In this document: positions 42,645 to 53,048 of the stretch, piece after piece
Layout: every line of letters starts with the position of its first letter
Numbering within the stretch: position 1 is the first letter of the stretch
DNA from: Campylobacter magnus
Lineage (GTDB): Bacteria; Campylobacterota; Campylobacteria; Campylobacterales; Campylobacteraceae
Assembly (NCBI RefSeq): GCF_028649595.1
Contig: NZ_JAQSLK010000003.1
Coordinates: forward strand, 124,001 to 188,000
Direction of reading: 5' to 3'
DNA: 64,000 nucleotides
The notes under the pieces: generated by a model
Databases searched by the model: none
The model's input: only the letters and a program-made list of their open reading frames with translations
Told to the model about the DNA's origin: nothing
Translations under genes and position numbers: made by a program

Positions 42645-44625
42645 AGCCTTTACCTGCTCTTTCATTTAGTGCTTTGTATTCTGGTTGAAGATCATAGTGC
42701 ATTAGTGCCTCTTGGATTTCGTGGCGTGGCTTGCCCTCAGCTTCCATTTTAGAGCGGATCTCATCAACTTGCGCTTGGCGGATAGCAGAGTTTGGATGCT
42801 CTATGATATTTCCTTTTGCGCCATATCCACGGAATGCCGGTGGCATCTCCATTTTCATTATATCTAGCTCTTCGTATTCTACTGTTGGCTTAGTAGCGCC
42901 CTCTTGCCAGCTAGTTAGTGTGCGTTTACACCAGTTTAGATCATCGCGTTTTGGATAGTCTTCACGGTAGTGAGCACCACGGCTTTCTGTACGTAGATAC
43001 GCACCCCATGCTATACAAAGGGCTAGTTTTAGCATTTTTGGTACACGGTAAGCCTCTTCTAGCTCAGGGTTTCCATATAACTCTTTGTTTTCTAGCTTGA
43101 CATTTGTGCTTTCTTTGTATAACTCTTCAAGCTCATCAACTGCTTTTTTTAGACCCTCACCAGTTCTAAAGATAGCTACATGCTCCCACATGATTTCTTT
43201 CATTTTGTTTTTGATTTCAAATACATTGTATTTGCCATCTTTATCAAGTAGGCTTTGCAGGTAGTCTTGCTCTTTTGTGATGAATTTTTCTATAGTTTCT
43301 GTTTTGATATCAACTTGTGCTGCTTTGCAGTAATCAGCAAAGTAGTTACCGATAATCATACCAGCTACTACAGTCTCAGCTACTGAGTTTCCACCAAGGC
43401 GGTTAAAGCCGTGCATATCCCAGCACGCAGCCTCACCAGCTGCAAAAAGACCTGATAGAGTAGGGCTCTCGCCTGTTGGCTTAGTGCGGATTCCACCCAT
43501 TGAGTAGTGTTGCATTGGCAGAACTGGCGCCCAGCCTTTTGGACCCTCATCAGCAGGATCGATACCATTAAATATCATACAGATTTCTTGAACATCACGA
43601 AGGTTTTTTTCTATATGAGCACGACCCAAAATGCTAATATCTAGCCAAACATGCTCGCCATAAGCACTTTTTACGCCTTTGCCTTTGCGGATGTGCTCCA
43701 TCATACGACGACTTACAACATCACGGCTAGCAAGCTCTTTTTTCTCAGGCTCATAATCAGGCATAAAGCGGTATCCATCTACATCTCTAAGTATACCACC
43801 ATCACCACGGCACCCCTCAGTTAGTAGGATACCACTTGGCACGATTGGAGTTGGGTGAAACTGAACCGCTTCCATATTTCCTAGCTTAGCTAGGCCAGTC
43901 TCAAGTGCTATCGCAGCACCTGTACCCTCGCAAATAACAGCGTTTGTAGTGTGTTTATAAACTCTACCATAACCACCAGTTGCGATTAGTGTGCCTTTTG
44001 CCACATATGCTGCTAGCTCGCCAGTGATTAGATCACGCACCACAGCACCATAGCAGCGACCATTTTCGTGGATTAGAGCGATTGCTTCTTTTCTATCGTG
44101 GATTTCTACATTGCGTTTTAAAGCTTCGTTTGCCACGCCAAATAGCATTGTATGTCCAGTAGCATCAGCTGTAAAGCAAGTACGCCATTTTTTTGTTCCA
44201 CCAAAGTCACGGCTGTGAATTAGACCATGAACTTCTTCTTTTTCTGTGATTGTTGTTTTTTCTGCGTTGATTACTGCTTGGCGGTCGCCTTTTGTAATTC
44301 TCGTCCAAGGCACGCCCCAGCTAGCAAGTTCACGGATAGCTTTTGGTGCTGTTTGAACAAACATTCTTGCTACTTGTTGATCACAGCCCCAGTCGCTACC
44401 TTTTACAGTATCTGCAAAGTGTAGATCTTCGTTGTCGCCCTCGCTCATTTTTGAGTTGCCCAGACTTGCTTGCATACCGCCTTGTGCGGCTGCTGAGTGT
44501 GAGCGTTTAACAGGACAAAGGCTAAGAACTACAGTGCTAAGACCTTTGTCGCTAGCAGCGACTGCTGCACGAAGTCCAGCCAAGCCTCCACCGATAATTA
44601 GTGAATCATAATAAAGAACTTTCAT
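42637..44625 (-). CDS. frdA: Fumarate reductase flavoprotein subunit
   Basis: Catalytic subunit, reducing fumarate to succinate during anaerobic respiration. Covalent FAD site HSAAAQGG, Rossmann opening [12 protein letters not shown], substrate region with the catalytic Arg ([23 protein letters not shown]) and the mobile cap domain. 662 residues, close to the Wolinella and Campylobacter FrdA. Starts with TAATG coupling to frdC. Gene order C-A-B and the five-helix dihaem FrdC mark the Wolinella-type quinol:fumarate reductase. Confidence 0.97.
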   Translation of the reverse strand: MKVLYYDSLIIGGGLAGLRAAVAASDKGLSTVVLSLCPVKRSHSAAAQGGMQASLGNSKMSEGDNEDLHFADTVKGSDWGCDQQVARMFVQTAPKAIRELASWGVPWTRITKGDRQAVINAEKTTITEKEEVHGLIHSRDFGGTKKWRTCFTADATGHTMLFGVANEALKRNVEIHDRKEAIALIHENGRCYGAVVRDLITGELAAYVAKGTLIATGGYGRVYKHTTNAVICEGTGAAIALETGLAKLGNMEAVQFHPTPIVPSGILLTEGCRGDGGILRDVDGYRFMPDYEPEKKELASRDVVSRRMMEHIRKGKGVKSAYGEHVWLDISILGRAHIEKNLRDVQEICMIFNGIDPADEGPKGWAPVLPMQHYSMGGIRTKPTGESPTLSGLFAAGEAACWDMHGFNRLGGNSVAETVVAGMIIGNYFADYCKAAQVDIKTETIEKFITKEQDYLQSLLDKDGKYNVFEIKNKMKEIMWEHVAIFRTGEGLKKAVDELEELYKESTNVKLENKELYGNPELEEAYRVPKMLKLALCIAWGAYLRTESRGAHYREDYPKRDDLNWCKRTLTSWQEGATKPTVEYEELDIMKMEMPPAFRGYGAKGNIIEHPNSAIRQAQVDEIRSKMEAEGKPRHEIQEALMHYDLQPEYKALNERAGKGYE

Positions 44626-45395
44626 TATTTAGCCTCCATAGTGTAAGCTGATGTTTGCCAAGAGTTGCCATCTATATTGTTAAAGTTGTAATAGCCGATT
44701 TTTAAGAAAGCTGCAAGGCTAAGAAGTCCAAGAACTAAGAAAAATACGCTAATAACCCATTTTGCTTTTTTAAGTTTAGCACGAGTTTCTTTTGGATTTG
44801 CACCATCGAACCAGCCCCATTTCATACATAGTCTGTATAGACCGATACCACCGTGTAGCTCTACGCTAAATAGTAGCACTAGATAAAATAGCCACATAAG
44901 GTGAGTAAATACACGCTGAGAGCTCATATCAGCTGAAAGACCATCGCTAGTAGCGATAATAATAAGGTGAGCTGAGCCCAAGAAGAACATAATAAATCCA
45001 GTACATGCCTGAATCCACCATAGACTAGTATCGCCGTGATTCATGCGAGTTGCATGTCCGCGGTATAGTCTCCACTGACGCCAGTTAATAGGCATCTTGC
45101 GCATACCAAGAGCTGCGTGCACAAAGAAAATAATAAGCACACCACAAGCTACTACAGTAGTTGCGTAAGTCATATAAGGAGATGAGCTTAAAAAGCGTAG
45201 CTCCATGATATGAACCACAGTGTTAAAGGCATCTTTGCCTAACAAAATAGTCGCCACAAATAGCATGTGCGCCCACATAAAAAGACCTAGAAATAGGCCA
45301 GTTCCACTTTGGATTAGGTCTAGCTTGGCAGGAAGGCGAGATTTTTTACAATCTGCTCTTTTGCCTAGATATCCCTCGATAGTAGTGTTTACCAT
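44625..45395 (-). CDS. frdC: Fumarate reductase dihaem cytochrome b subunit
   Basis: Inner membrane subunit of 256 residues, exactly the length of Wolinella FrdC, with five helices. Haem ligands His43, His93, His143 and His181 are all present. Glu65 and Glu179 match the two glutamates (E66, E180) tied to menaquinol oxidation and proton movement in W. succinogenes. ATG 45395 follows AAAGGATGCC. First gene of the operon; TATACA at about 45426 (minus strand) may be the -10 box. Confidence 0.96.
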   Translation of the reverse strand: MVNTTIEGYLGKRADCKKSRLPAKLDLIQSGTGLFLGLFMWAHMLFVATILLGKDAFNTVVHIMELRFLSSSPYMTYATTVVACGVLIIFFVHAALGMRKMPINWRQWRLYRGHATRMNHGDTSLWWIQACTGFIMFFLGSAHLIIIATSDGLSADMSSQRVFTHLMWLFYLVLLFSVELHGGIGLYRLCMKWGWFDGANPKETRAKLKKAKWVISVFFLVLGLLSLAAFLKIGYYNFNNIDGNSWQTSAYTMEAK

Positions 45396-45448
45396 AAGGC
45401 ATCCTTTCTGATTAAAGTCTTGTTATTGTATAATTTGCTAACTAAAAG

Positions 45449-46321
45449 TTACTTAAAATTTTGGCTTTTTTTGTTGTTATTTACAAAATTTTTACATTTT
45501 TTTACATTTTTTGAGCTTTTTAAGTAAAATAAAAGCAAAATTCCAGCCCCAAACATAAGAAGTGAGAGCAGCTGTCCCATAGAAAGTCCAAAAATCAAAA
45601 AACCAAGCTGCGCATCAGGCTGCCTATAAAACTCGCAAATAAAGCGTGCTAGTGTGTAGAATATAGCATATAGCGCAATTAGCTCGCCATTTGCTTTTTG
45701 AAATCTTTTGGCAATTAGCAGGGCAAAAAACACTCCAAAACCCTCTAAAACTCCCTCATAAAGCTGGCTAGGATGCCTTGGGATACCATCCACGATTATC
45801 GCCCACGGCGTGCTTACCAAGTCTGTTTCTCTGCCAAAGAGCTCTTGGTTTAAAAAATTGCCAATTCGCCCAAAAAAATACGCAAGCGGAATGCTAAGCG
45901 CACAAAGGTCTAAATATAGCCACAAATCCTGTTTATGTCTGCGACAAAAAAGAAAGGTAGCAATAATAAAGCCAAGCACCGCACCATGATAGCTCATGCC
46001 ACGGATGCCTACAAACTCGCCGTTTGCGTAAGGATTAAAAATCTGCCAAGGAGCGCTTAGATAAAAGACTGTGTTTGTATCGTAAATGATGATATAGCCA
46101 AGGCGCGCACCAAGTATCACGCCTAGTTCTGCCCAGATAAAATAATTATCTAGCATTTTTTCAGCAATAGGAATTTTGTATAGTTTTACAAAATACTTTG
46201 CCAAAATTAAAGCCAAAAGCAAAGCTGTGATATAGCAAAGGCTATACCAATAAACATTGAAGCCAAAAATACTAAAAGCAAGTGGGTCAAAACTGCTATA
46301 AATGTTGTTCCAAGTATCCAA
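45449..46321 (-). CDS. lgt: Prolipoprotein diacylglyceryl transferase
   Basis: Attaches diacylglycerol to the lipobox Cys of prolipoproteins at the inner membrane. Seven helices; the signature [16 protein letters not shown] and the catalytic-loop [13 protein letters not shown] are present, as is RHPSQLYE. 290 residues is usual. Its own promoter (46344-46349) precedes it; the frd operon lies downstream on the same strand after a short gap. Confidence 0.96.
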   Translation of the reverse strand: MDTWNNIYSSFDPLAFSIFGFNVYWYSLCYITALLLALILAKYFVKLYKIPIAEKMLDNYFIWAELGVILGARLGYIIIYDTNTVFYLSAPWQIFNPYANGEFVGIRGMSYHGAVLGFIIATFLFCRRHKQDLWLYLDLCALSIPLAYFFGRIGNFLNQELFGRETDLVSTPWAIIVDGIPRHPSQLYEGVLEGFGVFFALLIAKRFQKANGELIALYAIFYTLARFICEFYRQPDAQLGFLIFGLSMGQLLSLLMFGAGILLLFYLKSSKNVKKCKNFVNNNKKSQNFK

Positions 46322-46343
46322 AACTCATCCTTTAAAAGATAAA

Positions 46344-46349
46344 ATTATA
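46344..46349 (-). promoter_or_regulatory. -10 box of lgt promoter
   Basis: Minus-strand AAAATCTGCTATAAT, 23 bases before ATG 46321. Fourth site in the window with AATCTGCTATAAT. Confidence 0.65.
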
Positions 46350-46476
46350 GCAGATTTTAAGCAAAATCTAGAATTCCTAGAAAATATTTTGCTTAGGAAT
46401 TCTAGATTTTATTTAAGAATTCTAGGCTTGGGAATTCTAGATTTGATTAAGGAATTCTAGAATTCCCTAGGGAATT

Positions 46477-46803
46477 CTAGACATTTACATGCCCGCTGTA
46501 TTTGATCTTTTCAGTCGGGGTTTTTTCTAGTTTGTCCATTATCTCATCCATGCTTCTAGTACCAAGGGCATCTACATCGGCTGGGTCTTCATAGCTATAT
46601 ATCATTGCTACATTCGCTATGCCATCTATGCGCTCTAAGGCGCGATATGCTTTTATTTGTCCGTCAGTGTCATCGCTTTCTATTACAGCTACGATTTTAT
46701 CGCCCTGGCTTACTTCTATGCTAGCGTATTTGCTAATTTGCTCGCTAATGCTTGCTATATCAGTGTTTGATTGTAGCGTGATTACAAGGCTTGAGAGATT
46801 CAT
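46477..46803 (-). CDS. napD: NapD chaperone for nitrate reductase
   Basis: Small cytoplasmic protein of 108 residues that binds the twin-arginine leader of NapA and delays export until the cofactor is loaded. The ferredoxin-like fold pattern (NLSSLVITLQS, then IDGIANVAMIYSYEDP) is standard. ATG 46803 overlaps the napL stop (ATGA). Last gene of nap. Confidence 0.93.
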   Translation of the reverse strand: MNLSSLVITLQSNTDIASISEQISKYASIEVSQGDKIVAVIESDDTDGQIKAYRALERIDGIANVAMIYSYEDPADVDALGTRSMDEIMDKLEKTPTEKIKYSGHVNV

Positions 46804-47702
46804 TTTGCCTCCCAGAAGTATAGATTATTATCATATCCAGCTCCTACTAGCTCGCCATTTGGTAGGAATTCTAAATCAGTTAAAAGTGTGCCTGTGTAGG
46901 GAATTTCTTTTATTTCTTTGCCGTTTTTGTCAATTATAACTATGCTTTTTTCTTTGCTAAATGCGCCTATATCGCTATTTAAAGCCACTTTATATACTGG
47001 AAATCTCGTATCATACCAAGTTTCTTTTGCCCCATCAAAATAGCGTGCTTTTCGCTCTGGCGTACCTGTTAGCAAGCGGTTTTCATACACGGCTATATCA
47101 TAAATGCGGTCTTTGTGTAAAGCTTCTTCTTTGCTTAGTTTTTTTGCGCCTAGGTCGTAGTAAAAGACTATTCCGCCCTCGCAAGCTAGCAATAGGCTTT
47201 TTCGGTCGGTGCTGAATACAGCTTTTTCAAAGCCTGAGATTGTAAATTTACTTGTGTGTGTGATTTTTTCACTTTTTATATCATAGTAGTTTATTTCGCA
47301 GTTTGGGCCGATTAAAAGCAGGGTATTTTCATCCAAAAATAGCACTTGCTTTAGCATAGCAACCGGCGATGGTATGATTTTTGTTTTAGCATTTATGATT
47401 AAAATTACATTTTTTCCTAGTTCATCAGCTTCGCTAATAGCAGCTATTTGCCCATTTAGCTCGCTTATTTGATATATTTTTGAGCTTTGGTCTTTGCCAA
47501 AGTGATTTGAGATTTTTGGCAGAGTTGTTAGAGCGCTAAACTGCTCATTTTTAAACACTCCAAGCTCGCCATCATCAAGCCCTACAAAGATACCATTATT
47601 GCTAGCTTTTAGTGCGGTTATATTTGCTGGCATTTTAAAGCTCATATCGCCTAGGCAAACAGCAGCAAAAATACTAGCAGCTAGAAATTTTTTAACAAAC
47701 AT
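46800..47702 (-). CDS. napL: NapL, periplasmic beta-propeller protein of nap operon
   Basis: Protein of 300 residues with a signal peptide (KKFLAASIFAAVCLG) and repeated WD-like blades (GIFVGLDDGELGVF, LLACEGGIVFYYDL, RLLTGTPERKARYF). NapL occurs in campylobacterial nap operons; its exact role is not established. Starts 11 bases before the napF stop and ends in ATGA overlap with napD. Confidence 0.88.
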   Translation of the reverse strand: MFVKKFLAASIFAAVCLGDMSFKMPANITALKASNNGIFVGLDDGELGVFKNEQFSALTTLPKISNHFGKDQSSKIYQISELNGQIAAISEADELGKNVILIINAKTKIIPSPVAMLKQVLFLDENTLLLIGPNCEINYYDIKSEKITHTSKFTISGFEKAVFSTDRKSLLLACEGGIVFYYDLGAKKLSKEEALHKDRIYDIAVYENRLLTGTPERKARYFDGAKETWYDTRFPVYKVALNSDIGAFSKEKSIVIIDKNGKEIKEIPYTGTLLTDLEFLPNGELVGAGYDNNLYFWEAK

Positions 47703-47994
47703 TTATCGCTCCTTTAAAACATGAGCTTATGCACTCATTGCAATTATCACATTTTTCATTTATAACTGGGCGAAAAAGTCCTAAAAACTCTATCGCCCTA
47801 GCATGACATACATCAGCGCAACTACTACAAACTACATCATTCCATGCTAGGCAAGTAGTGGTGTTTATTTGTAGTTTTTGTGCCTCTGTTGGGGAATTCT
47901 CGCTATCAAAGCTTTCTGGCTTAGAAACTCTAGAATTCCCTAAGTTTGAGTTTTGCTTAGGCAAAAACTTGCCCAAAAACTCTCGCCTATTCAT
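47692..47994 (-). CDS. napF: NapF-type ferredoxin
   Basis: Protein of 100 residues with two Cys clusters: CxxxxxxxCSSCADVC and CDNCNECISSC, for [4Fe-4S] clusters. N-terminus MNRREFLGKFLPK is typical of NapF. A linker at residues ~15-40 contains NLGNSRVSKPE, encoded by an in-frame GGGAATTCTAGAG repeat, so the palindrome has been taken into coding sequence. Wolinella nap has F in this position, while C. jejuni nap lacks it. Confidence 0.88.
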   Translation of the reverse strand: MNRREFLGKFLPKQNSNLGNSRVSKPESFDSENSPTEAQKLQINTTTCLAWNDVVCSSCADVCHARAIEFLGLFRPVINEKCDNCNECISSCFKGAINVC

Positions 47995-47996
47995 TT

Positions 47997-48506
47997 TTAG
48001 TTAGCACCTTGATTTAAAATATCTATCAAGTTTGATTTTTTCTTGCCATCAGCAGTTCTAAAATCAGCCTTGAAATTATTTTTCACAAGTGGTTTTGCAT
48101 CAGCTTGTGGAGCGTGGCACTGAGTACAGTTAAAACGCTCTTGGCTTAGTGCGCCGCCAAGGTCTTTTTGGTTTTCCATTTTTATAAGGTGAGTTTTTGG
48201 CACTGGAGTAGCATTTAGTGCTGCTGCTACATCTGGCAAGTGACAGCTAAGACAAGCGTTATTGTCTTTTGTAATCTCGCCAAAATCACTAATATCATGT
48301 GAAATCATCGGTGGAGCGTTCTCAAAGCTACGCTCAATTAGCTTGCTCTCGCCAGCTGCTGCTTGCTTCCACTCAATATTTCTACTTTTCACATCATCGT
48401 TGTTTAGATCACCACGAAGACCAAATTTCGCATCATCAATAGTTTTTGCTATACCGCAACTTGCTAGCAGAGCTAAACTAGCGGCTATTAAAGCAATTTT
48501 TTTCAT
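47997..48506 (-). CDS. napB: Dihaem cytochrome c subunit of nitrate reductase
   Basis: Small periplasmic subunit of 169 residues that passes electrons to NapA. Signal peptide KKIALIAASLALLASCG, then two haem sites CLSCH (about residue 82) and CTQCH (about 124). The signal ends with a Cys in a lipobox-like LLASCG, which could mean lipidation, though NapB is normally soluble. Start overlaps napH by four bases. Confidence 0.95.
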   Translation of the reverse strand: MKKIALIAASLALLASCGIAKTIDDAKFGLRGDLNNDDVKSRNIEWKQAAAGESKLIERSFENAPPMISHDISDFGEITKDNNACLSCHLPDVAAALNATPVPKTHLIKMENQKDLGGALSQERFNCTQCHAPQADAKPLVKNNFKADFRTADGKKKSNLIDILNQGAN

Positions 48507-49291
48507 TTTTTATCTCCAAAATTTAAGATAGTAAAGTTTAGCGCATCGTCATTACAAATCTCGACGCATCGCCCACAGCTTATACACTCACTACTTACTA
48601 GACCATCGCTTTTGCCTACCATATTAAGCGTACTTGTCTCAGGGCAAACCCTAAGGCACTCATTACACTTTTTACATTTATCTAGGCTATATTTTATGCG
48701 AATTAGCGAGAACTTACTAGCCACAGCCCAAAAAGCTCCAAGCGGACACAAATGCCCACAAATAAAGCGTTTTTGAACAAAAATATCTACTAGCAAAATC
48801 GCTACAAAAATCGCAAAAAAGCTACCGCCAAGATAAACTACAGAGCGAGTTAAAGCACCAATATAGCTTACACTCTCAAAGGCTGCGATGTGAAAAATCG
48901 CACTTAGCACAAGGCTTAAAACTAACAAATAATAGCGTGCTTTTGGGCTAAAGCTTGCTAGATTTTTTGTTATACCTATTTTTGTACGGATGTAGTTTGC
49001 CAAATCAGTTACTATATTTACTGGACAAACCCAACCACAAAAAGCCCTAGGCGCAATGAGTGCGTAAAATACTAGCACGATAATAGCACCTATTACAGCT
49101 GTAGTGCTAAGCGCAAGTCCAGCCAAAAATAACTGAAGTGCTGCAAAAGGGTCGTTTAAGTGTAAAACTCCAAGTAGTTTTGAGCCACTAAGATTGCCTT
49201 CTAGGAACTTGAATATTCCAAGATTTCCTAGCACAAACAAAACTAGAATTCCTATTTGAACAAGGTGACGAACAAAAGTAAACTTCATCAT
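48503..49291 (-). CDS. napH: NapH, membrane iron-sulfur protein
   Basis: Inner membrane quinol dehydrogenase component, 262 residues, four helices. CGWVCPVN and CGHLCPLGAF face the cytoplasm between helices, and a C-terminal ferredoxin part has CKKCNECLRVCP and CISCGRCVEIC. With NapG it feeds electrons from menaquinol to NapB in species lacking NapC, as appears to be the case here. Four-base overlaps on both sides. Confidence 0.96.
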   Translation of the reverse strand: MMKFTFVRHLVQIGILVLFVLGNLGIFKFLEGNLSGSKLLGVLHLNDPFAALQLFLAGLALSTTAVIGAIIVLVFYALIAPRAFCGWVCPVNIVTDLANYIRTKIGITKNLASFSPKARYYLLVLSLVLSAIFHIAAFESVSYIGALTRSVVYLGGSFFAIFVAILLVDIFVQKRFICGHLCPLGAFWAVASKFSLIRIKYSLDKCKKCNECLRVCPETSTLNMVGKSDGLVSSECISCGRCVEICNDDALNFTILNFGDKK

Positions 49292-50043
49292 AGCTCGACT
49301 CCTTTATCTAGTGCTTTTATGCTTTTTTTAAGATCCATTTTTATGTTTGTATCGGCATCTTTTAGCTTAGCATCGCCACCTTCTTGCCAGCCTACTACAT
49401 AGTTATCATTTAGCTCACCAACGACAAGCTCTCTTGGCACTACTGTAATGGCTGCTTTTTTGGTGATACAAGCATGCTCGCATTTACCACAACCTGTACA
49501 ATAGGCAGGATCTACTTTTGGCAGTAGCATTGCGTGCTTGCCAGTGCGATCATTGTGCCTTGCGTCTATTACTATAGCCTTGTCTATTAAAGGACAAGCA
49601 CGGTAACAAGCATCGCACTGAACACCAAGATAAGCAACGCAGTTTAGCTCATCAACCACAGCTATACCCATTCGGGCTTTATTTATATCATAGCTGCCTT
49701 GTTCGCTAAGAGCCTTTTTATCCAAAGCATCAGTAGGACAGGCCTCGGTACATGGTATATCAGTACACATATAGCAAGGAATTTTGCGTGGCTCAAAAAA
49801 CGGAGTGCCTATACCTACGCCATTATCTCTAAACTGGGCTAAACGCAAGGTATCAAAGGGACAGGCACTTACGCACAGTCCACAGCGAATGCATTTTGTA
49901 AGAAATGCATCTTCGCTCAATGCCCCAGGTGGGCGCAGGCGTGGTAGCTGCGTAGCACTAGCATATTGAGTGCCTACAGCCACGCCACCTGCTACTAGAG
50001 CAAGGAGCGAAAAACCGGTTTTAAAAGCTTCTCTTCTTTGCAT
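49288..50043 (-). CDS. napG: NapG, periplasmic ferredoxin with Tat signal
   Basis: Protein of 251 residues. Twin-arginine start MQRREAFKTGFSLLALVAGG, then four [4Fe-4S] ligand sets (CIRCGLCVSACP, CYMCTDIPCTEACP, CDACYRACP, CTGCGKCEHAC). Partner of NapH in electron transfer to NapAB. Nine bases after napA, ATGA overlap with napH. Confidence 0.96.
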   Translation of the reverse strand: MQRREAFKTGFSLLALVAGGVAVGTQYASATQLPRLRPPGALSEDAFLTKCIRCGLCVSACPFDTLRLAQFRDNGVGIGTPFFEPRKIPCYMCTDIPCTEACPTDALDKKALSEQGSYDINKARMGIAVVDELNCVAYLGVQCDACYRACPLIDKAIVIDARHNDRTGKHAMLLPKVDPAYCTGCGKCEHACITKKAAITVVPRELVVGELNDNYVVGWQEGGDAKLKDADTNIKMDLKKSIKALDKGVEL

Positions 50044-50052
50044 TTTTTGCCC

Positions 50053-52827
50053 TTATGCTTTATAGATTTTCACCGCACATTTTTTGTAGTCAGTTTCTTT
50101 TGATAGTGGACAAGTAGCATCCAAACAAACCTTGTTGATATATACATTTTCATCAAACCAAGGCACATAAACAAGACCAACAGGTGGTTTATTTCTACCT
50201 CTAAAGTCTACTTTTGTTTTTACTTTACCACGGCGGCTTTCTATCCATACTTCTTGGTTTTGCTCAAAGCCCATTTTTTTTGCATCATCTGGGTGCATGT
50301 AGCAAAGCGCCTCAGGTACCGCACGATATAGCTCAGGTACACGCATAGTCATAGTGCCTGAATGCCAGTGCTCTAGCACGCGTCCAGTACATAGCCAGAA
50401 AGGATATTCTTTGCTTGGTTGTTCTGCTGGTTCCATATAAGGACGGAAGAAGATTTTACCTCTATTTTTTAGGCTTACTTTCTCACCATCGCCAGCTTTA
50501 TTTAGATCGCCAAATGGCAGTGCTGCATTTTTATTGCCATAGAATGCGAAATTACCTGGTCCTTCTTCTTTTCTAGCATAAACATCGTATTGTTTGTTAA
50601 ATCTCCACAATGTCTCTTTGCCATTAACCACTGGCCATCTTAGACCACGGACTTTGTGATAAGTATCAAAGTCAGCTAGGTCGTGACCGTGTCCTACACC
50701 AAACTCACGGTATTCTTCCCAAAGTGATTTTTGAACAAAGAATCCACAGCCTTTAAATACTTTACCATCACCGCCTTTTACATTTCTTTTATCGCCAAAT
50801 ACTTCTGTGTTATCATAGTTTTCCATGATAGGATCTTTTGGAGCGAATTTTTTCGCAGCTGGTGTGGCATAAAGCACATCATATAGGCTAGTTTCTGGTG
50901 TGTAGCCAAACTCACCAATCTTGTCAAGCACATTAGGCAAAGTAACTTTATCATTTACTTTTAGCTCGCCATAAAAGTCTTTTAGTTTAAAGCGTTTGCT
51001 AAACTCCATCATTTGCCAAGTATCACTCATAGCCTCACCTACTGGAAGCACTTGTTGACGCCAGTGTTGAGTTCTACGCTCAGCATTACCATAAGCACCC
51101 CATTTTTCGTATATCATCGCAGTTGGTAGGATTAGATCAGCTACTTTTGCGCTGATGCCTGGATATGGATCGCTTACTACGATGAAGTTATCCATTTCAC
51201 GGGCTGCTTTTAGCCAGTGATTTGCATTTGCTGTGTTGTGCCAAGGGTTATTTACTTGAACCCAGATCCATTTTATCTTGCCATCTTCAAGATCACGCAT
51301 GATTTTTACATATGGAGCACCTGGGACTGGATTTAGAGTGCCATTTGGCATGCGCCAGATTTTCTCAGTTGCTTCTCTGTGTTTTGGATTTGCTACTACC
51401 ATGTCAGCTGGAAGACGGTGAGAGAATGTTCCTACCTCTCTTGCAGTTCCACAGGCTGATGGTTGACCTGTTAGAGAAAATGCGCCATTTCCTGGCATGC
51501 TTTGTTTGCCAAGCAAGAAGTGAACCATGTAGGCTTGTTCGTTTACCCAAGTACCTCTTTGGTGTTGGTTAAAGCCCATAGTCCAAAAGCTTACAACTTT
51601 GCGTGCTTTTTCTAGGTAAAGATCAGCTAGGGCTTGAAGTTTTTTCTTAAACTCGCCTAGGTCCTCATTATCATCGCCTTTGACGATAGGTGCGACAAAA
51701 TCAAGTGTGTAAGGCTCTAGACCTTTTTTGAAGTCCTTAAAGCCGATTTGCCAGTGAGCATCAGGTTTGCTGGCGTTTTTATTTTCCATTACATCACCTT
51801 CTTTTACACCTTTAAAGCCTAAAGTTACAGCCTCAGCCTTGCTGATTATAGTTTTTAGCTCTTTTGCTACTGTGTCTTTTTCGCTATCAGCAAATTTTGG
51901 GTGATTTGGATTGTTTCTCATACCATAGCCGATATCTACTGGGCCAGTTGTGAAGGTGCAGTGATTTTTGACAAACTCTTCATCCATAGCCTCTGGTTTA
52001 TTATAAAGAATCTCGTGTGCTATGTAGTTCCAGATAAGCAAGTCAGTTTGAGGGCGGAAAATGATCTCAAAGTCTGCTATGTTTGAAGTTCTATTTGAGT
52101 AAGTAGATAGGTTTACTACTTTTACACGATCTGGATTGTTTAGCTTAGCATCGCTTACGCGTGACCATAGAATTGGGTGCATTTCAGCCATGTTCGCACC
52201 CCAAGTTACGATAGTATCAGTTAGCTCTATATCATCATAGCAGCCTGATGGCTCATCTATTCCAAAGGTTTGCATAAAGCCAACAACCGCTGATGCCATA
52301 CAGTGGCGAGCGTTAGGGTCTATATTGTTTGAGCGAAAGCCACCTTTTATTAGCTTAACAGCTGCGTAGCCCTCTTGGATAGTGTATTGACCACTACCAA
52401 ATACACCTATGCCAGTTGGCCCTAGTTCTTTATAAGTTTTGCGAAGTTGTTTTTCCATCTCGTCAAAGGCTCTTTGCCAGCTAACTTCTTGGAATTTACC
52501 TTTTTTATCAAACTCGCCTTTAGCATTTACTCTAAGAAGTGGTTTTGTAATGCGGTCTTCGCCGTACATGATTTTTGCGTTAAAATATCCTTTTATGCAG
52601 TTTAGTCCACGGTTAACCGGAGCTAATGGATCGCCTTTTGAAGCTACGATTTTACCATCTTTTGTGGCAACCATAATACCACAACCTGTACCGCAAAAGC
52701 GGCAAACTGCTTTATCCCAGCGCCAGCCAGCCTCAGCGTTTTTTGCTGCACTTGCTGGGCTTGCTATACCAGCTGCGCCACACGCTGCTGCTACTGCTGA
52801 ACTTTTTATAAATTCTCGTCTGTCCAT
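50053..52827 (-). CDS. napA: Periplasmic nitrate reductase catalytic subunit
   Basis: Reduces nitrate to nitrite in the periplasm with a molybdenum bis-MGD cofactor. Tat leader [20 protein letters not shown], then the [4Fe-4S] motif [10 protein letters not shown] with a following Cys in GLNCIKG, and the Mo ligand Cys in [12 protein letters not shown]. 924 residues is the campylobacterial size. First gene of napAGHBFLD; AAGGAGG ribosome site and a TATAAT at 52859-52864 precede it. Confidence 0.97.
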   Translation of the reverse strand: MDRREFIKSSAVAAACGAAGIASPASAAKNAEAGWRWDKAVCRFCGTGCGIMVATKDGKIVASKGDPLAPVNRGLNCIKGYFNAKIMYGEDRITKPLLRVNAKGEFDKKGKFQEVSWQRAFDEMEKQLRKTYKELGPTGIGVFGSGQYTIQEGYAAVKLIKGGFRSNNIDPNARHCMASAVVGFMQTFGIDEPSGCYDDIELTDTIVTWGANMAEMHPILWSRVSDAKLNNPDRVKVVNLSTYSNRTSNIADFEIIFRPQTDLLIWNYIAHEILYNKPEAMDEEFVKNHCTFTTGPVDIGYGMRNNPNHPKFADSEKDTVAKELKTIISKAEAVTLGFKGVKEGDVMENKNASKPDAHWQIGFKDFKKGLEPYTLDFVAPIVKGDDNEDLGEFKKKLQALADLYLEKARKVVSFWTMGFNQHQRGTWVNEQAYMVHFLLGKQSMPGNGAFSLTGQPSACGTAREVGTFSHRLPADMVVANPKHREATEKIWRMPNGTLNPVPGAPYVKIMRDLEDGKIKWIWVQVNNPWHNTANANHWLKAAREMDNFIVVSDPYPGISAKVADLILPTAMIYEKWGAYGNAERRTQHWRQQVLPVGEAMSDTWQMMEFSKRFKLKDFYGELKVNDKVTLPNVLDKIGEFGYTPETSLYDVLYATPAAKKFAPKDPIMENYDNTEVFGDKRNVKGGDGKVFKGCGFFVQKSLWEEYREFGVGHGHDLADFDTYHKVRGLRWPVVNGKETLWRFNKQYDVYARKEEGPGNFAFYGNKNAALPFGDLNKAGDGEKVSLKNRGKIFFRPYMEPAEQPSKEYPFWLCTGRVLEHWHSGTMTMRVPELYRAVPEALCYMHPDDAKKMGFEQNQEVWIESRRGKVKTKVDFRGRNKPPVGLVYVPWFDENVYINKVCLDATCPLSKETDYKKCAVKIYKA

Positions 52828-52858
52828 TTTTTCCTCCTTAGAACATTGAGTGATCGAG

Positions 52859-52864
52859 ATTATA
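52859..52864 (-). promoter_or_regulatory. -10 box of nap operon promoter
   Basis: Minus-strand TATAAT in AAGATTATAATCTCG, 32 bases before napA. The rest of the 220-base gap is A/T-rich with palindrome repeats at 52970-53040; no regulator site could be assigned. Confidence 0.6.
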
Positions 52865-53048
52865 ATCTTATTTAGATAATTCTAAGCTTAACAAGACAAA
52901 ATTAGTTTAATTTATATTTATGCTGAATTTAAAAAATTTAAGTGATTTTTGATTGTTTTTTGAAGTAGAGAATTCTAGAATTTCCTAAAAACTTTTTCTA
53001 GGGAATTCTAGACATCTAGGGAATTCTAGAATTCCCTAGATTAAGATT

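Noticed and set aside
41922-45395. Succinate dehydrogenase instead of fumarate reductase
   Set aside because: Gene order C-A-B, a 256-residue dihaem FrdC with the Wolinella glutamates, and close FrdA similarity favour fumarate reductase.
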